From assembly GCA_905221605.1 (NCBI GenBank), contig CAJNDS010002588.1:75001-139000 (forward strand): DNA of 64,000 bases. Reading direction: 5' to 3'. This document shows positions 13,401 to 28,400 of this stretch, piece by piece; within the stretch, counting starts at the first letter, position 1; every line of letters begins with the position of its first letter. Under the pieces are notes generated by a model that saw nothing but the letters and a program-made list of their open reading frames with translations, was not told where the DNA came from and did no database searches. This stretch comes from Symbiodinium natans (Eukaryota > Sar > Dinophyceae > Suessiales > Symbiodiniaceae). The position numbers were made by a program, and so were the translations under genes.

Positions 13401-16400
13401 GCTAGATCAGTCCCCCCCGACCCTGAATTGAACCTTAAACCCTAAACTCCATATACCCTAAACCCTAAACCCGACACCCTAAACCCCAAAACCTTCAACT
13501 CTAAACCCTGCAGGCCCCAAAGCTTACACGCCCCTGTACATGCTCACCCTGTTGACCCCAACCCCTCGAATTCAACCTGAAGGCCTTCTCCTTCAGCGCG
13601 CAAATCCCTAAACCCTAAAACCTTAAAACCCCAAAACCTGAAAACGCGGAGAAACCCTAAACCCCTAAACCTTCAAATCCAACCCTCAACCCTAAACCCT
13701 CAACCTTAAACCCCAAACCCCAAACCCCAAACCCTAAACCCTAAACCCCAGTGAACCCGACCCCTAAAGCCCAGTTGGGGTCTGACCCTGAGGGCGCCGA
13801 GCGCGAAGAAGCGAAGCGCGAGGCGGAAGCAGAGCTCCAAGGCCCGATATGCGGGCGGGGGGTTTAGGGTTTAGGGTTTAGGGTTTGGGGTTTAGGGTTT
13901 AGGGTTTAGGGTTGAGGGTGTAGGGTGTAGGGTTTGGGGTTCTTGAGAGGGGAATTCGGTTTAGAGGGTTTCTAAGGGTCTGTTTGGGTTTCTTCGGCGT
14001 TTACAGCGGGCTTTTGAGGGTTTAGAGGGGTTTTCGGTTTATAGTATTTATAGTATTTATAGTATTTATAGTATTTATAGGGTTTGTAGGGTTTGTAGGG
14101 TTTGTAAGGTTTATCGGGTTTATAGGGTTTACCGTGTTGAGGGCATCGTCTTCGGGTCCAGGTTTAGGGTTTAGAGTTTAGGGTTTAGGGTTTAGGGTTT
14201 AGGGTTTAGGGTTTAGGGTTTAGGGTAAACCCAAAGCCTCGAGACGTTCAAGCGGCCCAGGAGTTGTGGACCTTGACATGGCGCCTTCTCCGAGAAGAGC
14301 TTTGGGAGGTTTAGGGTTAGGGTTTAGGGTTTAGGGTTAAGGGTTTAGGGTTTAGGGTTTAGGATTTGTAGGGTTTAGGGGGTTTGGGAGTTCAGGGGTT
14401 GCTAGGGTTTCAGGGTGGGGCTTTAGGGCTTCAGGACACTCAGGGTTCCAGGACCAGTTCGGGGTTGAGGGAATCAGGGGGTTTAGGGGGTGGGGGGGGG
14501 ATTTTAGGGGTTGAGGGGTTTCGGAGGTTTTGCGGGTTTTTGGGGTTCAGAGAGCTTTCGCATACATGGGGGCTTCAGGGTCTACTTTTTGGCTTAAGCA
14601 CTTACGGGGCTCTGCCGTTTTGGGGCTTCCCTCTTCGGCTTTTCAGAAGTTGGGTGTTTATTTAGGTTTCACAGGGTCTTGGGGCGAGGAGCAGCTTTTG
14701 CATGTCCTGCTTGCCCCTAAACTCCGCAAATCCTGAAATCCGAACTCCCAACCCTACACCCCGTGACCCCATAAGCCCCGAACCCTGAGCCCTATAAGCC
14801 CTAGACCCTATGGAACAAAAACCCCTAAGGCCACAACCCTAAAGCCTAAGCCGCAAAAAGAGCCAGAGAGCGCTCCAAGCCTCGGGACTGGGCGCTGAGG
14901 TGATTTTAGTGACAGGAGCGGCCCCCAGACGAAGGGGTTTAGGACTGAGCGTTTCGGGTTTAGGGCCAACGTGATCGGCCCTAGGCTGTAGAAAAGCCCT
15001 GTAAAACTCATATGAAGCGCCCTGAGCATCCCTTAGCCCTAAACCCTCCGACAACTAGATTCTAGAGCCTGAAAGTCCCTCATACAGCCGCTGCGGCTCT
15101 AAACTAGAGGCCCCTTTGCCTCTAGAAACAGTCTTGCTGTAAAGGGAAGCCTTGCGTGCAGCGGATGTCGCTGAGCATCACCATCAGCTTCCTGAGTGGG
15201 CGCCAGACGGTGGTGCAAGCCCAAGCTGACTGGACGGTTAACGACTTGAGGGTGGCATCCACGTGCTCTGCAGGTGTGGCTATAGATCGGCTGTTGACCG
15301 CCGACGGGCGGGTTCTTGAAGGGTCGACGACATTGAGCCAGGCAGCAGTGCAGGACGAGGACACGCTGACCGCGACTTTGCGACAGACGGCCATCGCTGC
15401 GAACGCGCAGGCTTTTGCCAAGATTTCCTTCGAGGTAGTAACTTGGGGTTACCCATCCTCTGGTGGAGACGGCAGGCCCCTTGCCATGCAGGATGCGTGG
15501 CGGGTTCAACGCACCTTGCGCGCGTTTGCGGCCATCTGCGGTGATGGCCGTGTTGCCACGTGGGGAGACAAAGCAGGAGGGGGCGATTCCAGCCGCGTGC
15601 AGAACCGACTGAGAGGCGTGAAGGCGATCCAGGCTTCGGACGGGGCTTTTGCAGCCATCCTTCGTGATGGATCGGTGGTGAGCTGGGGCCATCTGGGTTT
15701 CGGTGGAGACTGCCGCCGAGCTCAGGATCGGCTGCAGAACGTTCGCGAGATTCAGGCGAGCTCTCGCGCCTTTGCCGCAATTCTCGAGGACCGAACCGTG
15801 GTGACCTGGGGTCGGCCAGATGTCGGCGGCGACAGCGAGGCCGAACAGGAGGACCTCCGTGACGTCTGCGCCTCCTCTCAAGCACCTGAGTTGGAGTCAT
15901 GTGATTCCTTGGTCGTCTTGAAGGTCTCGTCGGGTTCTTCCATGGGTTGAGGGGTTTCGAGTACAGGGTTTGCTGAGCATTGGGGCACCTAGGCGCCATC
16001 CAGGCCACAGACCACGCGTTTGCTGCTCTACGGGGTGATGGCACAGTGGTATGCTGGGGCAATTTTTCAAATGGTGGGAACTGTCGCAGGGTAGAAGATG
16101 AGCTGCACGACGTACGCCACATCCAATCGACCGAGGTTGCCTTCGCCGCGCTGCGATCGGACGGAGTTGTGGTGACTTGGGGAGACTCTGACCGTGGCGG
16201 TGACTGCAGCAGTGTTCGGCCACAACTCCATCATGTGCAGCACGTCCAAGCAAATCGTTTCGGTTTCGCTGCAATCAAAACCGATGGCTCAGTGGTGACT
16301 TGGGGTTATGCGAGCTGCGGGGGGGACAGCAGTTGCGTTCAAGAGCAGCTGCACAGCATCGTCGGCATCCAAGCAACCGGCTCAGCCTTCGCAGCTCTTA

Positions 16401-19400
16401 GGGCGGACGGAACCGTTCATACCTGGGGCCATGTCGAGGGCGGCGGCAACAGTGCCAATGTCAAAGCCCAGCTTCAGGACGTGCTTCACATCCAGTCTAC
16501 TGGCTCGGCATTTGCAGCCATTCGGAGTGACGGATCCGTCGTATCTTGGGGTCACAAGAGGTTTGGCGGCGATAGCAGTGAGGTGCAGGAGCAGTTGCGA
16601 GATGTTCAGCGCCCTAGCTCTTCTTGAGAATTCTGTCTTTCCTTCCTAAGCAAGATCCTCAGAAGCCCCCACGAACTAGGTGCTCCAAACAATCCAAACA
16701 TCCCTTGCGGTAGTCCGTGGTCCCTCCAACTCATCCCAAAACCCTGAAATGGGGTATGTCCCAAAATGGGGTTTCCGAGAATAGGGGTACAGTACGTACC
16801 CTTTTTGGGGGTCCCTTTAAGGGGTTTCGTATTTGGGGGTATAGACGGGGTACCCCCAACAATGCCCAGCCAAGGTGCATCCAGTCGTCTGGCTGCGCCT
16901 TCGCGGCCCTGCTGGCTGACGGCTCCGTCGTGAGCTGGGGGGATGTGAGCCCCAAGCCATATGCACCCGCCCCTAAGTCTGGCGCCAACAAACCCCCGGA
17001 TCCCCTAAGCCGCGCGCGCTAAGCGCGCCGAGGGTCTGGAGCCGCAGGCTTTAGAGGCTGCAGGGGTTTAAGCAAGTTGCGGGTTCGGGGTTCACCGGGT
17101 GACATCAGGCTTTGGGGTTCAGGGTTTGCAAAGTGCAGGGTCTGGTTAGGGTTTAGGTTTTAGGGTTTAGGGTTTAGGGTTTAGGGTTTAGGGTTTAGGG
17201 TTAGGGTTTAGGCTAGGGTTTAGGGGGGTTTTTTGGACCTCTGAACGCCTGCAGGGCGCAGGAGAAAAGCTACTCGATTCGCAGCACAACTTTCCGGCAA
17301 GAGAGCCCCTTCATAACGGGAACCTCCATTAGGTTTCAGGGTTTAGGGTTTATGGTTTAGGGTTTAGGGTTTCGGGTTTAGGGTTTGGGGTTTTGGGGTG
17401 CAATGGCCAAACTCGAAGCCCTGAACCCCAGAGCTGGACCTCCGACCCTAAACCCCGAACCCCGAGCTCGAAGCCTTGAGCCTTAAACCCTAAACCCTAA
17501 GCTCCAGACCCTGATCCCTAAACCCCAAATCCTAAACCCTAAACCCAAACCCTAAACCCTAAACCCTAAACCCTAAACCCCAATCCCGGTACCCCAAACC
17601 CCCCTTAAAGCTCAGGCCGAGGAAGGCATGGCACCCTCTCCGTCATCGCAGGAACAGGTGCCTGATTTCCACTAGATAGGGTTTAGGGTTTAGGGTTTAG
17701 GGTTTAGGGTTTGGGGTTTGGGGTTTAGGGTTTAGGGTTTAGGGCTTAGGGTTTAGGGTTTAGGTTTTTGGTTTCCGGTTTCGGGTTCAAGGTTGGGTTA
17801 GGTAAAGGGTTTAGGGTTTAGGGTTTGGGGTTTATGCCCTAGAGACTGCGATAGTGAGAGCTGACCTTCACAGTGTCCCTGTTCCAGGGAGTATCGTTGA
17901 ATTGCAAAGACCTGATACTCTAAACCCTAGCCCCCCAAACCCTACACCCTAAACCCTAAACCCTAAACCCTAAACCCTAAACCCTAAACCCTAAACCCTA
18001 AACCCTAAACCCTAAACCCTAAACCATAAACCCTGAACCCTGAACCCTGAACCCTAAACTCGACACCCTATGCCAAGCCGTAATCTCTCAAGCCTGTCTG
18101 AGGCCTCAACCACAAACCCTAACCCTCAAACAACCCTAAACCCTAAAACCTGAACCCTAAACCCTAAACCCTAAACCCTAAACCCCAACGAGACCACGAA
18201 ACTTCCAGATGGTCCTGCGGCACGTCACCGTCACAGCCCCCGGTTCGGAGCAACTGCTCGTGGAGGCCCGCCGACCCCCAAACCCCAAACCCTAAATTTA
18301 GGAGCCTCCGGCTCAGGCCGCCGACCCAAGAGGCCCGAAACCTCTCAACCCGCAAACCCCTAACCCGAAACCCCACACCCTTTTCCCAGAACCCTAATCC
18401 CTCAAGAACCCTCACTCCAGGTTTTGAGCCTCTGTGGGTCTAATGCTCTTGTCTGTCTTTTGGGTTCGACCTTTGGGGCAGGTTTGGTTGGGCTGTAGGG
18501 TAGAGGTTTGGGGAGGTGCCCTGTTGAATTGTAGTTTCCTGCTGTGTGCCGTGGTCCCTAACCTAAACTGCAAGCCCCAAACCCCTGAACCCAAAACCCT
18601 AAACCCCTGAACCCAAAACCCGAAACCCAAAATTAGACCCAAAACCCTAAATTTCGCCAGGGAGTGGGGGGGGATGGGGGGGGGAAGTTTGGGGGGGGGT
18701 GCGTTACCTTATCACCTACACCATGAAGCATTTTGATGGTTCTCGTGCGGTTTCAGGGTTTAGGGTTTTAATGTGCTTTTGGAGGTGGGGTGGGGTGGTG
18801 GGGGGGGGGGCTCTGAAGTGTGGAGGGATCCGCAACCCTGAGCCCAATATTCTGAAGCCCGAAGCCCGCTAAGGGCCCATTTGGCTTGCAGGAGTTATAG
18901 TTGTGGGGGTTGATGTAAGTTATGGCCCTGGACGGAAACATTTCTGACATTGTCCTCCGCTTCGGGGGCCTCGACAGCCCTGAACTTGGAGCGGAAACTC
19001 CCTCCGGGGTGAAGACACACGGGGGTTTACCAAAATGGGCGTGCTCTTTAGAAGGAATGCAAGATACCCACAAATTCCGGGAGCAGGGTTTTGCGGCAAG
19101 CAGCGACACTTGAAATTTTCTCAACGTCACTCCTGAAACCCGCAAGCCACGTAGACCCCGAACCTTCAAATTTTAGTGTCATAGGGTTTAGGGTTTGCGG
19201 TTTGAGGTTTAGGGTGGTTCATTCAGCCAGGACCTGAACCTGAGTGTGGGCCGGCAGCTTAGTTCACATCCCTGCAAGCTCTGCTCGGGGAAGGGAGGGG
19301 GGCCGCCCTAGGGCTTTGAGGGTTTGGGGTTTAGTTTAGGGGCTTTCGGAGCAGAACCCCTGAGTCCACAGGGAATGAGGAGTGCACTTGGGCCCTTGGA

Positions 19401-22400
19401 AGAGACCATCATGTTCAGAACGGGCCAGCTCGCTGCGCGCTCCTGGCCCTCTATCCGGGAGCTACAACTCCGAACCCCAAGCCCCAAACCCTAAACCTCG
19501 CATAATCCCGAAACCGTCCCTGAACCCCGGTCTCTTTCGAAGTCCGACGGCCACAAGCTTGGCTCATGCTGAAATTCAGGGGTTTCAATATCCTCTGAGC
19601 TGCTAGACTCTGCTAGACCAAACCTAAACCGTGCTCTTTTATTCTTAGTGAGTTCACGGGAGAGAAGGGGCCGTAAGAATAGTCCCAGAGCAAGTGTCTG
19701 TAGAAGATTCTTGGCAGGCTCTCACAGCATCTAGATGGTTAGCTCCGTATGGAAACAAGAACTAAGAACCATGCCTCTTTTGAAGCTGCTGGGCAGCTGC
19801 TTCATGGCTCGGATAGTGCCGCGGTGGCTCTCACGGCTGCTGAGACCACCATGCAGCGCAGCGGTGCGACACCAGGTGGCCCTCTAACTTACCCACCCTG
19901 GTTTGGGTACCCTGAATCCCTCTACCCTAAGCCCTTTACAGGGCCCGACTTCATCATGATGAGCCCCAAAAGGGCCATAATGGAACACCCTAAACCCTAA
20001 GCCCTAAACCCTAAACCCTAAACCCTAAACTGACCAGGTCCGTCTGGAGATGGTTCTGGTCTACGTTCCACTGGTTTGCGCAGCCATGCTCTGCCTGTCC
20101 ACGGCGAGCAACATACCATCCAGGTTTCTTGGGTGGGTGCTCCTGCGATTCGCTGAGCATTGTGTAGAAGTCACCAAGTCCCCTGTGCAGTACATAGATC
20201 CCGGGGGGGTGGGGGGGGGGGGGGCAAATCCTCATTCTTTAGACATACCCCGGCATTCTCAGGTTTTGGGTAGTCATGGTCCTTCACCTTATCCTCGCCG
20301 TCTTCTTGGCAGTCCTTGGGATGTGGCTGTGGTGGAAGGATGCCTGTGGCCACCATAACAAGTTGGGTGCTGTGTTGAAAGTTTCGGGTTTATAGGGCTG
20401 AGGTTCGTTTGTTAAATCGGACTCCTAAGCCCTAATCCCTCAACCCTAAACCCCAAACCTCTATGTCATGCATGATATAAACGCTAACGAATCATTGGGC
20501 AAGGTCATACAAAAAATGGGCATGGCCTTAGAAGGAGAGGGCAAGGTCACGTAAAGAGCGGGCAAGGTCATACAAACATTGGGCAAGGTCATAAAATAGT
20601 ATGACCTTGCCGCTCTTTATAGAACTTGCCCGATCTTTTCTGAACTTGGGCAAGGTCATATAAGGGAGCTGCCAAGGTCGTATAAAGAGCGGGCAAGATC
20701 CGTTAAAAAGAGACGCTCTGGGTTGCACTGAAAGTGGGATCTAAGTATAAAAGAAGCGTTCTTCATGGCGGGAAGACCAAAGAAGCTTGAGATCGGGTTT
20801 AGGGCTCTAGCTTAGGGTTGCGGGCCCTAGGGTATGGAGCTGAAGGTCGATGGAGGGATTGAACTGTATAGTTTCTGGATGTCATGGGAGTCTCTGGGTG
20901 GGTGGGTACTTCTCCGTCACGTGATGAGCAAACTCGACTGGTGAATGCTTAGACTTTGCGATACCCTAAACCCTAAACCCTAAAACCCTAAAACCCTAAA
21001 ACCCTAGAACCCTAAAACCCTAAAACCCTAAAACCCTAAAACCCTAAAACCCTAAAACCCTAAAAACCCTAAAAACCCTAAAACCCGAAAACCCTAAAAC
21101 CCGAAAAACCCTAAAACTCTCAAACCCTAAAACCCTGAAACCCTAAAACCCCTCAAACCCTCAAACCCTAAAACCTTCAAACCCGAAAACCCTCAAACCC
21201 TAAAACCCCAAGCCCCAGGATGCGCTGCCCTCTGTGGCCCACTTCCTTGAGGACTCGCGGCGTAGCAACGAGCTGGTCGTCCTCTTTGCCTGGATCCCCC
21301 TGGTGGGCCTTGCCCTGCCCATCCTGGTCGCTGGGAACCCTGGTCTGCCAAACCCTAAGCCCTAAACCACAGACCCTGTCTCTGTCTGTATTTATATATA
21401 TGTATATATATATGTATATATATATATACATATGTATGTATATCTATATATATATATATGTATATATGTATATATGTATATATGTATATATGTATATATG
21501 TATATATGTATATATGTATATATGTATATATGTATATATGTACATATGTATATATGTATATATGTATATATGTATATATGTATATATGTATATATGTATA
21601 TATGCTATATGTGTATATGTATATATGTATATATGTATGTATGCATATATGTATATATGTATATATGTATGTATGCATATCTGCGTATATGTGTATATGT
21701 ATAGGTATTGTTATTCATTTTTTTGGTTTGGGGGGGTGGGTGGGGGGCCGGGGTTCCCTCTGGCGAAGACCAGCATGCCCCGTTGAGTCCCTCGATGCCC
21801 CCAGTTTTTGTTTCTGAAGTCTCAACGAAGGAGTGCCCAGGACATTGCGGACACTTCTCTGCAAGTGGTCGGCTTCCTTCTGTACGTGCCATTGCTGGAG
21901 GATCCCTTTGAGCTGACCCTCGGCCTTTTTGTTTTCTCTTTTCTCGCCCGCAACGCCCAAGGGGAGAGAGCGAAGAGCGTTGGGGAAATCGTGCTTCCAC
22001 TGATTCATGTCGTTCTGCCACTGTACCTGTACTTTTTGTGTTTTGAGATATCTCTGTGTATATACATATATATATATATCTACATCCGTGTGTGTATTGT
22101 TTTTTGTAGGGATCACAGTGTTGGCTCTTTCTGCCTGTTCCGTCGTGCCTTCGTTCTCTGGTTTGCCTTATCTCAAGCGGCAAGCCACAAAACCTCCACA
22201 CAGGCGCCGAGCCCTAAACGAAACCCCTACACGGTGCCAACCCTGGCAAAGCCCAATGCGCCCTCCGATGGGCAAGTCCCACCTCAACATCCTGCAAAGT
22301 TCAGCCATAGATTCAGAAATATGGCTAAGAAGAGCTTAGGCCACCCTAGAGAGGGCAGGGTGGCTCTGTCGACGTAGATGGTGGGAGAACGTCGGACAAT

Positions 22401-25400
22401 CGCGCGCTGCACTGCGCAGGTTTCCTACCCAACAAATCATCTGGCCTAGCATTCGCCCTGCTTCTGCACCAGGCAGCAAACCCCAGAGCCCCCAAAGCCT
22501 AATTTCCGTAAGCCCCCCAAAACCTAAACCCTAAGCCTTAAACCCCACAAAGCCCTAATTTCCTTAAACCCCCAAACCCTCAACCCTAAGCCTTAGACCC
22601 CACAAAGCCCTGGACCCCCCAATTCGAGATGAGGAGTTCAGAAAATGAGTTGTTTAGACCTCTGTCTCCCAAAGCATGGGGATGGGAGAGTCCTGAAAAC
22701 AGCCCTGAAAAGACACGGCGGTTTAGGGCTTAGGGTTTAGGGCTTGGGGGCTTACTGCTTAGGGCTCAGGGCTTAGAGCTCAGGGCTTAGAGCTTAGGGC
22801 TTAGGGCTCAGAGCTCAGGGCTTAGGGGTTAAACATCGGAATATCGATTTAGGTGCTTAGGGTTCAGGAGCCCCTCCTCACCCTTGACGTTAGAACCCCT
22901 TCGTGTTGGTACACGGTTGGAGGAGGAAGTTTGGTGTGGCTTCTGGCTTCTTTTGGGGCTTCTGGAGCTTGGGGTTTCACATATGTTTCTCATTTTTTAG
23001 GGTTTAGGGTTTAGGGTTTAGGGGGTTGAGGGTTCAGGGTTTCCCTAATTGGGGGCCTTTTTTTTCATTCCCGGACCGAGGCTGGCTTTTAAGTTCCCCC
23101 TCCCCCCACCCTCCCAGAAGAAAGGAGTGCCATGTGGTCTTCGTTTGCTGTCCTTGCCGCTTCGAGGGCACTGCAGCTTTGTGTGTTTAACGGGATGAAG
23201 ATCGAGCTCACCTCGTTTCTTCGGCACATCCTTCTGCTGGAGCTCTTGACGTTGTGCACGGCGCTGTTGAGGATATGGTGCCGGGGCCCGAATCAAGAAT
23301 GCTCCGAACCCTACAGGCGCTAAGCCGGAACCCCCAAGCCACCTAAGCCCCATAGTAGACCAGTAGACCCCGCACCCGATGGGATTTGGAAGCCCAGGTA
23401 TCTCAATTCGCTGTGGACGCCCCTCACGCCATCCTACCTGGACGAATGTGCCAAGGCGAACGAGGTCAAGCCCCACGAGGTGAAGCCCCGGCGTCGCAAG
23501 GGTGAACCAGCAGCTGAAGAGGCGAATGGTCTTTGGGCTGGTGGTATCTAGGGTCTGAGGGTTTAGGGGGTTTAGGCCCTTTTAGACTTTAAGCCCTAAG
23601 CCCCGAGCTTCAAAGGCTTTTGAGGGCCGCACGGGTGATGAGCAATAGGGTCCCATTAGGCAGGGGGTCGGGCTACACATTCCAAGAACCCACTGTGTGC
23701 TTTTAGGGTTTAGGGTTTAGGGGCTTGTGTAGATGACTGCCCTCAGGAGTTCGTTCGTTCGCGCACAAGTTAGGGTTTAGGGCAAGTTTAGGGGTTTACG
23801 GGGTTTAATTGGTTCAGGTTCTCGGGGTTGAGGTTCTCGGGGTTGGGAGGTGAGGATTTGGGGCACGTGACCGTCGCTGAAAAGTTGGCAAGCCCAAGCC
23901 CCAGTCCACAAACAAACCTTCCACCAAAAAGCCGCGTTCTGAAACCAAAGCTTACGAGACAGGTCACGATGTTTCTGCCGGATCGTCAAGGGAGTGCCTG
24001 GAGAATGGCGCACGACATCTTGTCGCGGCGGCAGCAGCCCCTTGTTGCCTTCAGAGTTTGGGGCATAGGGAAGTTTAGGGTTTGGGGTTTCGGGTTTGGG
24101 GTGCTGGCAGGGTTGGGGCTGTGAGATTCTGTGAGATGATGACGTGCTTCGAAGTTGAGACTTTGAGAATACTCGTGACACCTATCGATAATGTGACACA
24201 CACACACACACACACGCACTGTGTTTGTGGGTGCTGTTTGTTCTTGCAGTGACGATGTGGACATGGCAAGCTGCTGGCTGAAGCCTAGAGTAAGAGGGGG
24301 GTTTTGAGAAGTGTGTCTGAGCGCTGTTGAAAAGCAGGGTGTCGTCACATGGTGTTTCCTTAATGGTAGACTTGCAACTGAGAAGGCCCGTTACTAGCCT
24401 CACGATCATTGCTGGTTGCCTCTCGCCCAGGTACAAAGCCGAGTTAACCGGTCAATTTCTTTGGGCGGCTCATCTCCATGCAAAGAATCAGCTGGGCCCC
24501 GACATTTTGCTCCACATCGTTGCTTTCCTGTGTGAGCCGGAGCGGCACATGACGAGCTTTGTGGGACTTCTTCCAGACGAAGCGTCTTCCCAGGTCTCCA
24601 CCAACCCACCCACCATGCAAAGTTGGCAGCGGTCGTCGGTCTCATCGGCGACACTTATGCGAAGAACCCTGCCTCTGCGGCTACACAAGCTGTTCAAGCA
24701 GCCGACAGCCAGCAGTGCTTGTAGATCCTCAGATCTTTCGCAAAGTGGAAGTGAAGAGGCAGAGTCACAGGTCAGGATCATGCCTTCCTCGCACCCTTGG
24801 ACAGCTCTGGCCTTTGGTTTGCTTCTTGCTGTCGCCTGTTTCATGCCATCTTTGACCTCAGGCGGCCTCGCGAGCTTCTCTGAAGGGATCAAAAAAGGTG
24901 CGGGCGCTTCTTACCGACCTTGGCAAGGCGTAGGTTGCAGAGTGTTCCAGATATTGCTCTGAAACCCTGAAGCCTTAAGATGCAAATCGTCCACTTTCAC
25001 TTTTCCCTCCAAAGCAAGCAAGGGGCTCCTGTACCCTGCAAAAAAGCGACATGTATCCCAAACCGCTGTCTACCGACGGACTCTGGATGCAAAGTCTGGC
25101 ATGCTAGAGTGGGGCCCTGGTGCTCTGTCTTCGGGGTGAGAAAACCTTCGTTCCCCGAAGAACCCGAGGCTTGAGTCCTCATTTCGCATCCCCAGGGCAC
25201 CCCAGACTCAAAGCCCTACACCCGAAACCCGAAACCCTAAACACGAAACCCTGAACCAAGCGCCCTAAACCCTGAACCCTGGACCCAGAACCCTGAACCC
25301 TGAACCCTAAACCCGAAACCCTAAACCCTAAGCCCTACCCTAAACACTCGGCTTTCACTACCCAGGACCCAAGAGTCCTCCAACAGGCTTTGAGGATTGT

Positions 25401-28400
25401 CTCATGAGAGCGCAGGCTTTGTGATCTTAAGGTAAGCAGGAGGCCCCTACATCCCAAGCCCTGACCTCTTCGTGCCATTTTAGGGACAGGATCTAGGGCT
25501 TAGGCCCTTCATCCAGTGCCCTCTCGGAGGCCACTCCAGAAATCCCTTAGATCCTCAAAACCCCAAAGCCCCAAAAACCCAGAAACCCTGAACCCCTTAC
25601 AGCCCTCAAAGCCCCAAAACAACCAATTCAGCCGCAAGAGCCACCCCCAAAACCTCAAATGCCAGCAGCCCCCACAATGCCCCCACAACACCCCCCAAAA
25701 AGCCCTGAAGCCCTAAACCCTAAACCCTAAACCCCAAACCCGAAACCCGAAACCCTAAACCCTAAACCCTAAACGCCCCAAAGCCCCAAAAAGCGAGGTC
25801 CTGGCCAGCGTGTCCTGGTCGTCGGCCCAAGTGGCTGCGGAAAGACCTCCGTCCTCCGGGTGCGGAGGGGGTTTAGGGTTTGGGGTTTAGGGTTAGGGTT
25901 TAGGGTTTAGGGTTTAGGGTTTAGGGTTTAAGGTTTAGGGTTCAGGGTTCAGGGTTTGGGGTTCAGGGTTCAGGGGTGGGGGGAAGGGTTTGGGCTTTCG
26001 GGGCTTCAAGGGGTTTTGGTTGTTTTGGGTCCAGGGGCTTAAGAGTTTAGGGGTGTGAGGGTCAGGGGTTTCGTTAAGGGTTTAGGGTCTTGAGGTATAG
26101 AATCAAGATTCATTGGTTGAAGTGGAGGTTCAGGGTTGAGGGTTCATGTCGGGTCTAGAGTTTAGTCATTTGAGTGGAGCCCGTCTACGGTAACCCAAAA
26201 CCCCAGCAAACCGACTCGGTCGCAACAAAAGCGATTTGAATAATCACGGTTCAGGGTTTGGGGTTTAGGGTTTGGGGCTTTGGGTTTAAGGATGTTTGAG
26301 GTTTAGGGCGCCGGGCCTTTGCCTGAACACTGCATGAGCCGTGGTGAGGGTCAAGGGCAGCATCGGCATCATGGCATCTGAGACCTTTGAGGTGTTTCGC
26401 TTTTAACGGGCCCCCGGACCGGTGACTCGGGCAAATCACGAGCCTTCTGAGGGGTCCCCAGGTGCCTCCCTGAACCCCAAGAAGAGCCCACAAGCCGGAA
26501 GCATGCACCTGGCTTCCCAAAGACCCAACGCCAAAGCCGAGAGTTGAGCCTTCAAGGCCTTTGCTAGAGTTCGCCTTGCCATGGCATTCAGGGTTCCGGG
26601 GAAGGCACAGATGAAAGGGGCACGCGAAATGCGGAAAACATGTGAAACTGAAGTTCCTGCAAACGAAATGCAGTTGGAGAATGTTTTAAAATGCGAGCTG
26701 CAAAAATTAGCATAAGCTTCTTGCGAAAAAGCTTTTGTTGCAAATGCAAAAACTTGCAACAGATGCCTGAAGAAAATGCCCCCTTCTCCACGGGGCATGT
26801 TGCAAATCGCGTTTTCGAAACAACTTTTCTGCATCTAATATTTTTGGAATTTTTTCACTACCTGTGCATGGCCCCGGAAGGCATAACATAGCCATAGCAT
26901 GTGTGCACTATCGCTCCGCGAGCTCAACTGCGAGCGAAGAAACGCCAGCGCGATCAGGAAAGGAACCCTAAGCCCGAAAAGTTAACGGTCAAGACAAGTC
27001 GAGACCACAAGGCGGGGCGGGGACAAGCGACTCGGGGTGAGTGCCTGGGTCCCTTGAAGCACCAGGACGCCCCTTCATTACGACGCCCGAAGTCCTCACC
27101 CTAAACCCTAAACCCTAAACCCTAAACCCTAAACCCTAAACCCTAAACCCTAAGCCCTAAACCCTAAACCCCAAATGCTGTGTCTCCCCACTTAGGGCTG
27201 CTCCCGGGAGGTGGCAAGCGGCCTTTGGCAACCTGTGGCCGGCACCGTGGAAAGGCAGCCTCAGCCACCACGGGAAGGGTTTAGGGCCTTAGGGTTTAGG
27301 GTTTAGGGTTTAGGGTTTAGGGTTTCTCAGCTTTCGAGTTTAGGGTTCAGGGACACCTGCAGCTCTCAAACACCTTCCACTGGGAAACTCAGGGTTGAGT
27401 TGCCTAAAGCCTGAATTTATACAGGAGCCTCAACTGCCAGGACTTCTCCTCTGGCCATCCTGCAAAGGGATAAGTTGAAGGTCGGCAATAAACCATCTCT
27501 AACCCCAAAGCCGCAAAGCCTGAACCCTAAACCCTAAACCCTAAACCCTAAACCCTAAACCCTAAACCCTAAACCCTAAACCCTAAACCCTAAACCCTAA
27601 ACCCTAAACCCTGAACCCTGAGCCCTAGACCCTCTAAAGTGATTACGAGGCCGAAGGTGGGCGACTTGCTCTTTGTCCCACAGAGGCGCACGCCTTGGGT
27701 TCCAAGCGCCCTGTTGGGAGGTCAGCTTTTCTACCCTACACGTCATAAGCCCCAAGCTCCAAACATCAGAGCCCTGCACCTTGGGATGGCTCCCCTAAAA
27801 CTACCAGTCCTAGGGTATTCTGCTACTCCCTGTAATAATCCCGATTAAGGACTGTTAGTATACATCCCAAACTGAACCTTACACAGGCCCTAGAGGCCCG
27901 AAAACCCCGGAGCATGTTGCGTTCTTTGCCGGTGTGTTGCGAGTCCCGTGCGTCTGCAGGTTCAGGGATAAAGCGCTCAACCCTGCTTCCCGAGCCACTA
28001 ACCGAAACGACGTTTCTTGCTTGGTTTGGGTCGTTGATGCCTGAGAGACACTTCAACCTTGATTTAGCGGTGTACGGTTTTGAGGCTTTAAGGGTTTCAG
28101 GGTTTTGGGAGGTTTCGGCTGTGTAGGGGCTGGGGACTGGGTGTGCGGTTTGCGTATTTCGGGCGTGTAGGATCTGGGGCTTTCTAGCGCAACCCACAGG
28201 CCCTGAACCCTGAATCCTAAACGCTAAACCCTAGACCCTAAATTAAACCCCGAACCCCAAACCCTAAACCCTAAACCAAAACTTCTAGAAACTCCTCCCC
28301 AGCCCCCTTCAGGCCATACATGCTCCTCGGGAGCCTCAGGGAGCAGCTGTGCTATCCGCTTCGCGAGGCGTTCCGTGGCTTCCGAGTTCCCGAATTCCCC

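Noticed and set aside
15099-16274. Large minus-strand frames opposite the RCC1-like gene
   Set aside because: Shadows of the plus-strand repeats; no domain, and the plus strand shows ten periodic RCC1-like units.
16768-16850. A full MITE-like element C copy
   Set aside because: The left end matches, but the second end runs in the same rather than the inverted direction, so a complete element is not supported.
21220-21786. Long Tyr-Ile-rich open frames on both strands
   Set aside because: They are translations of the (TATATATG)n microsatellite, not proteins.
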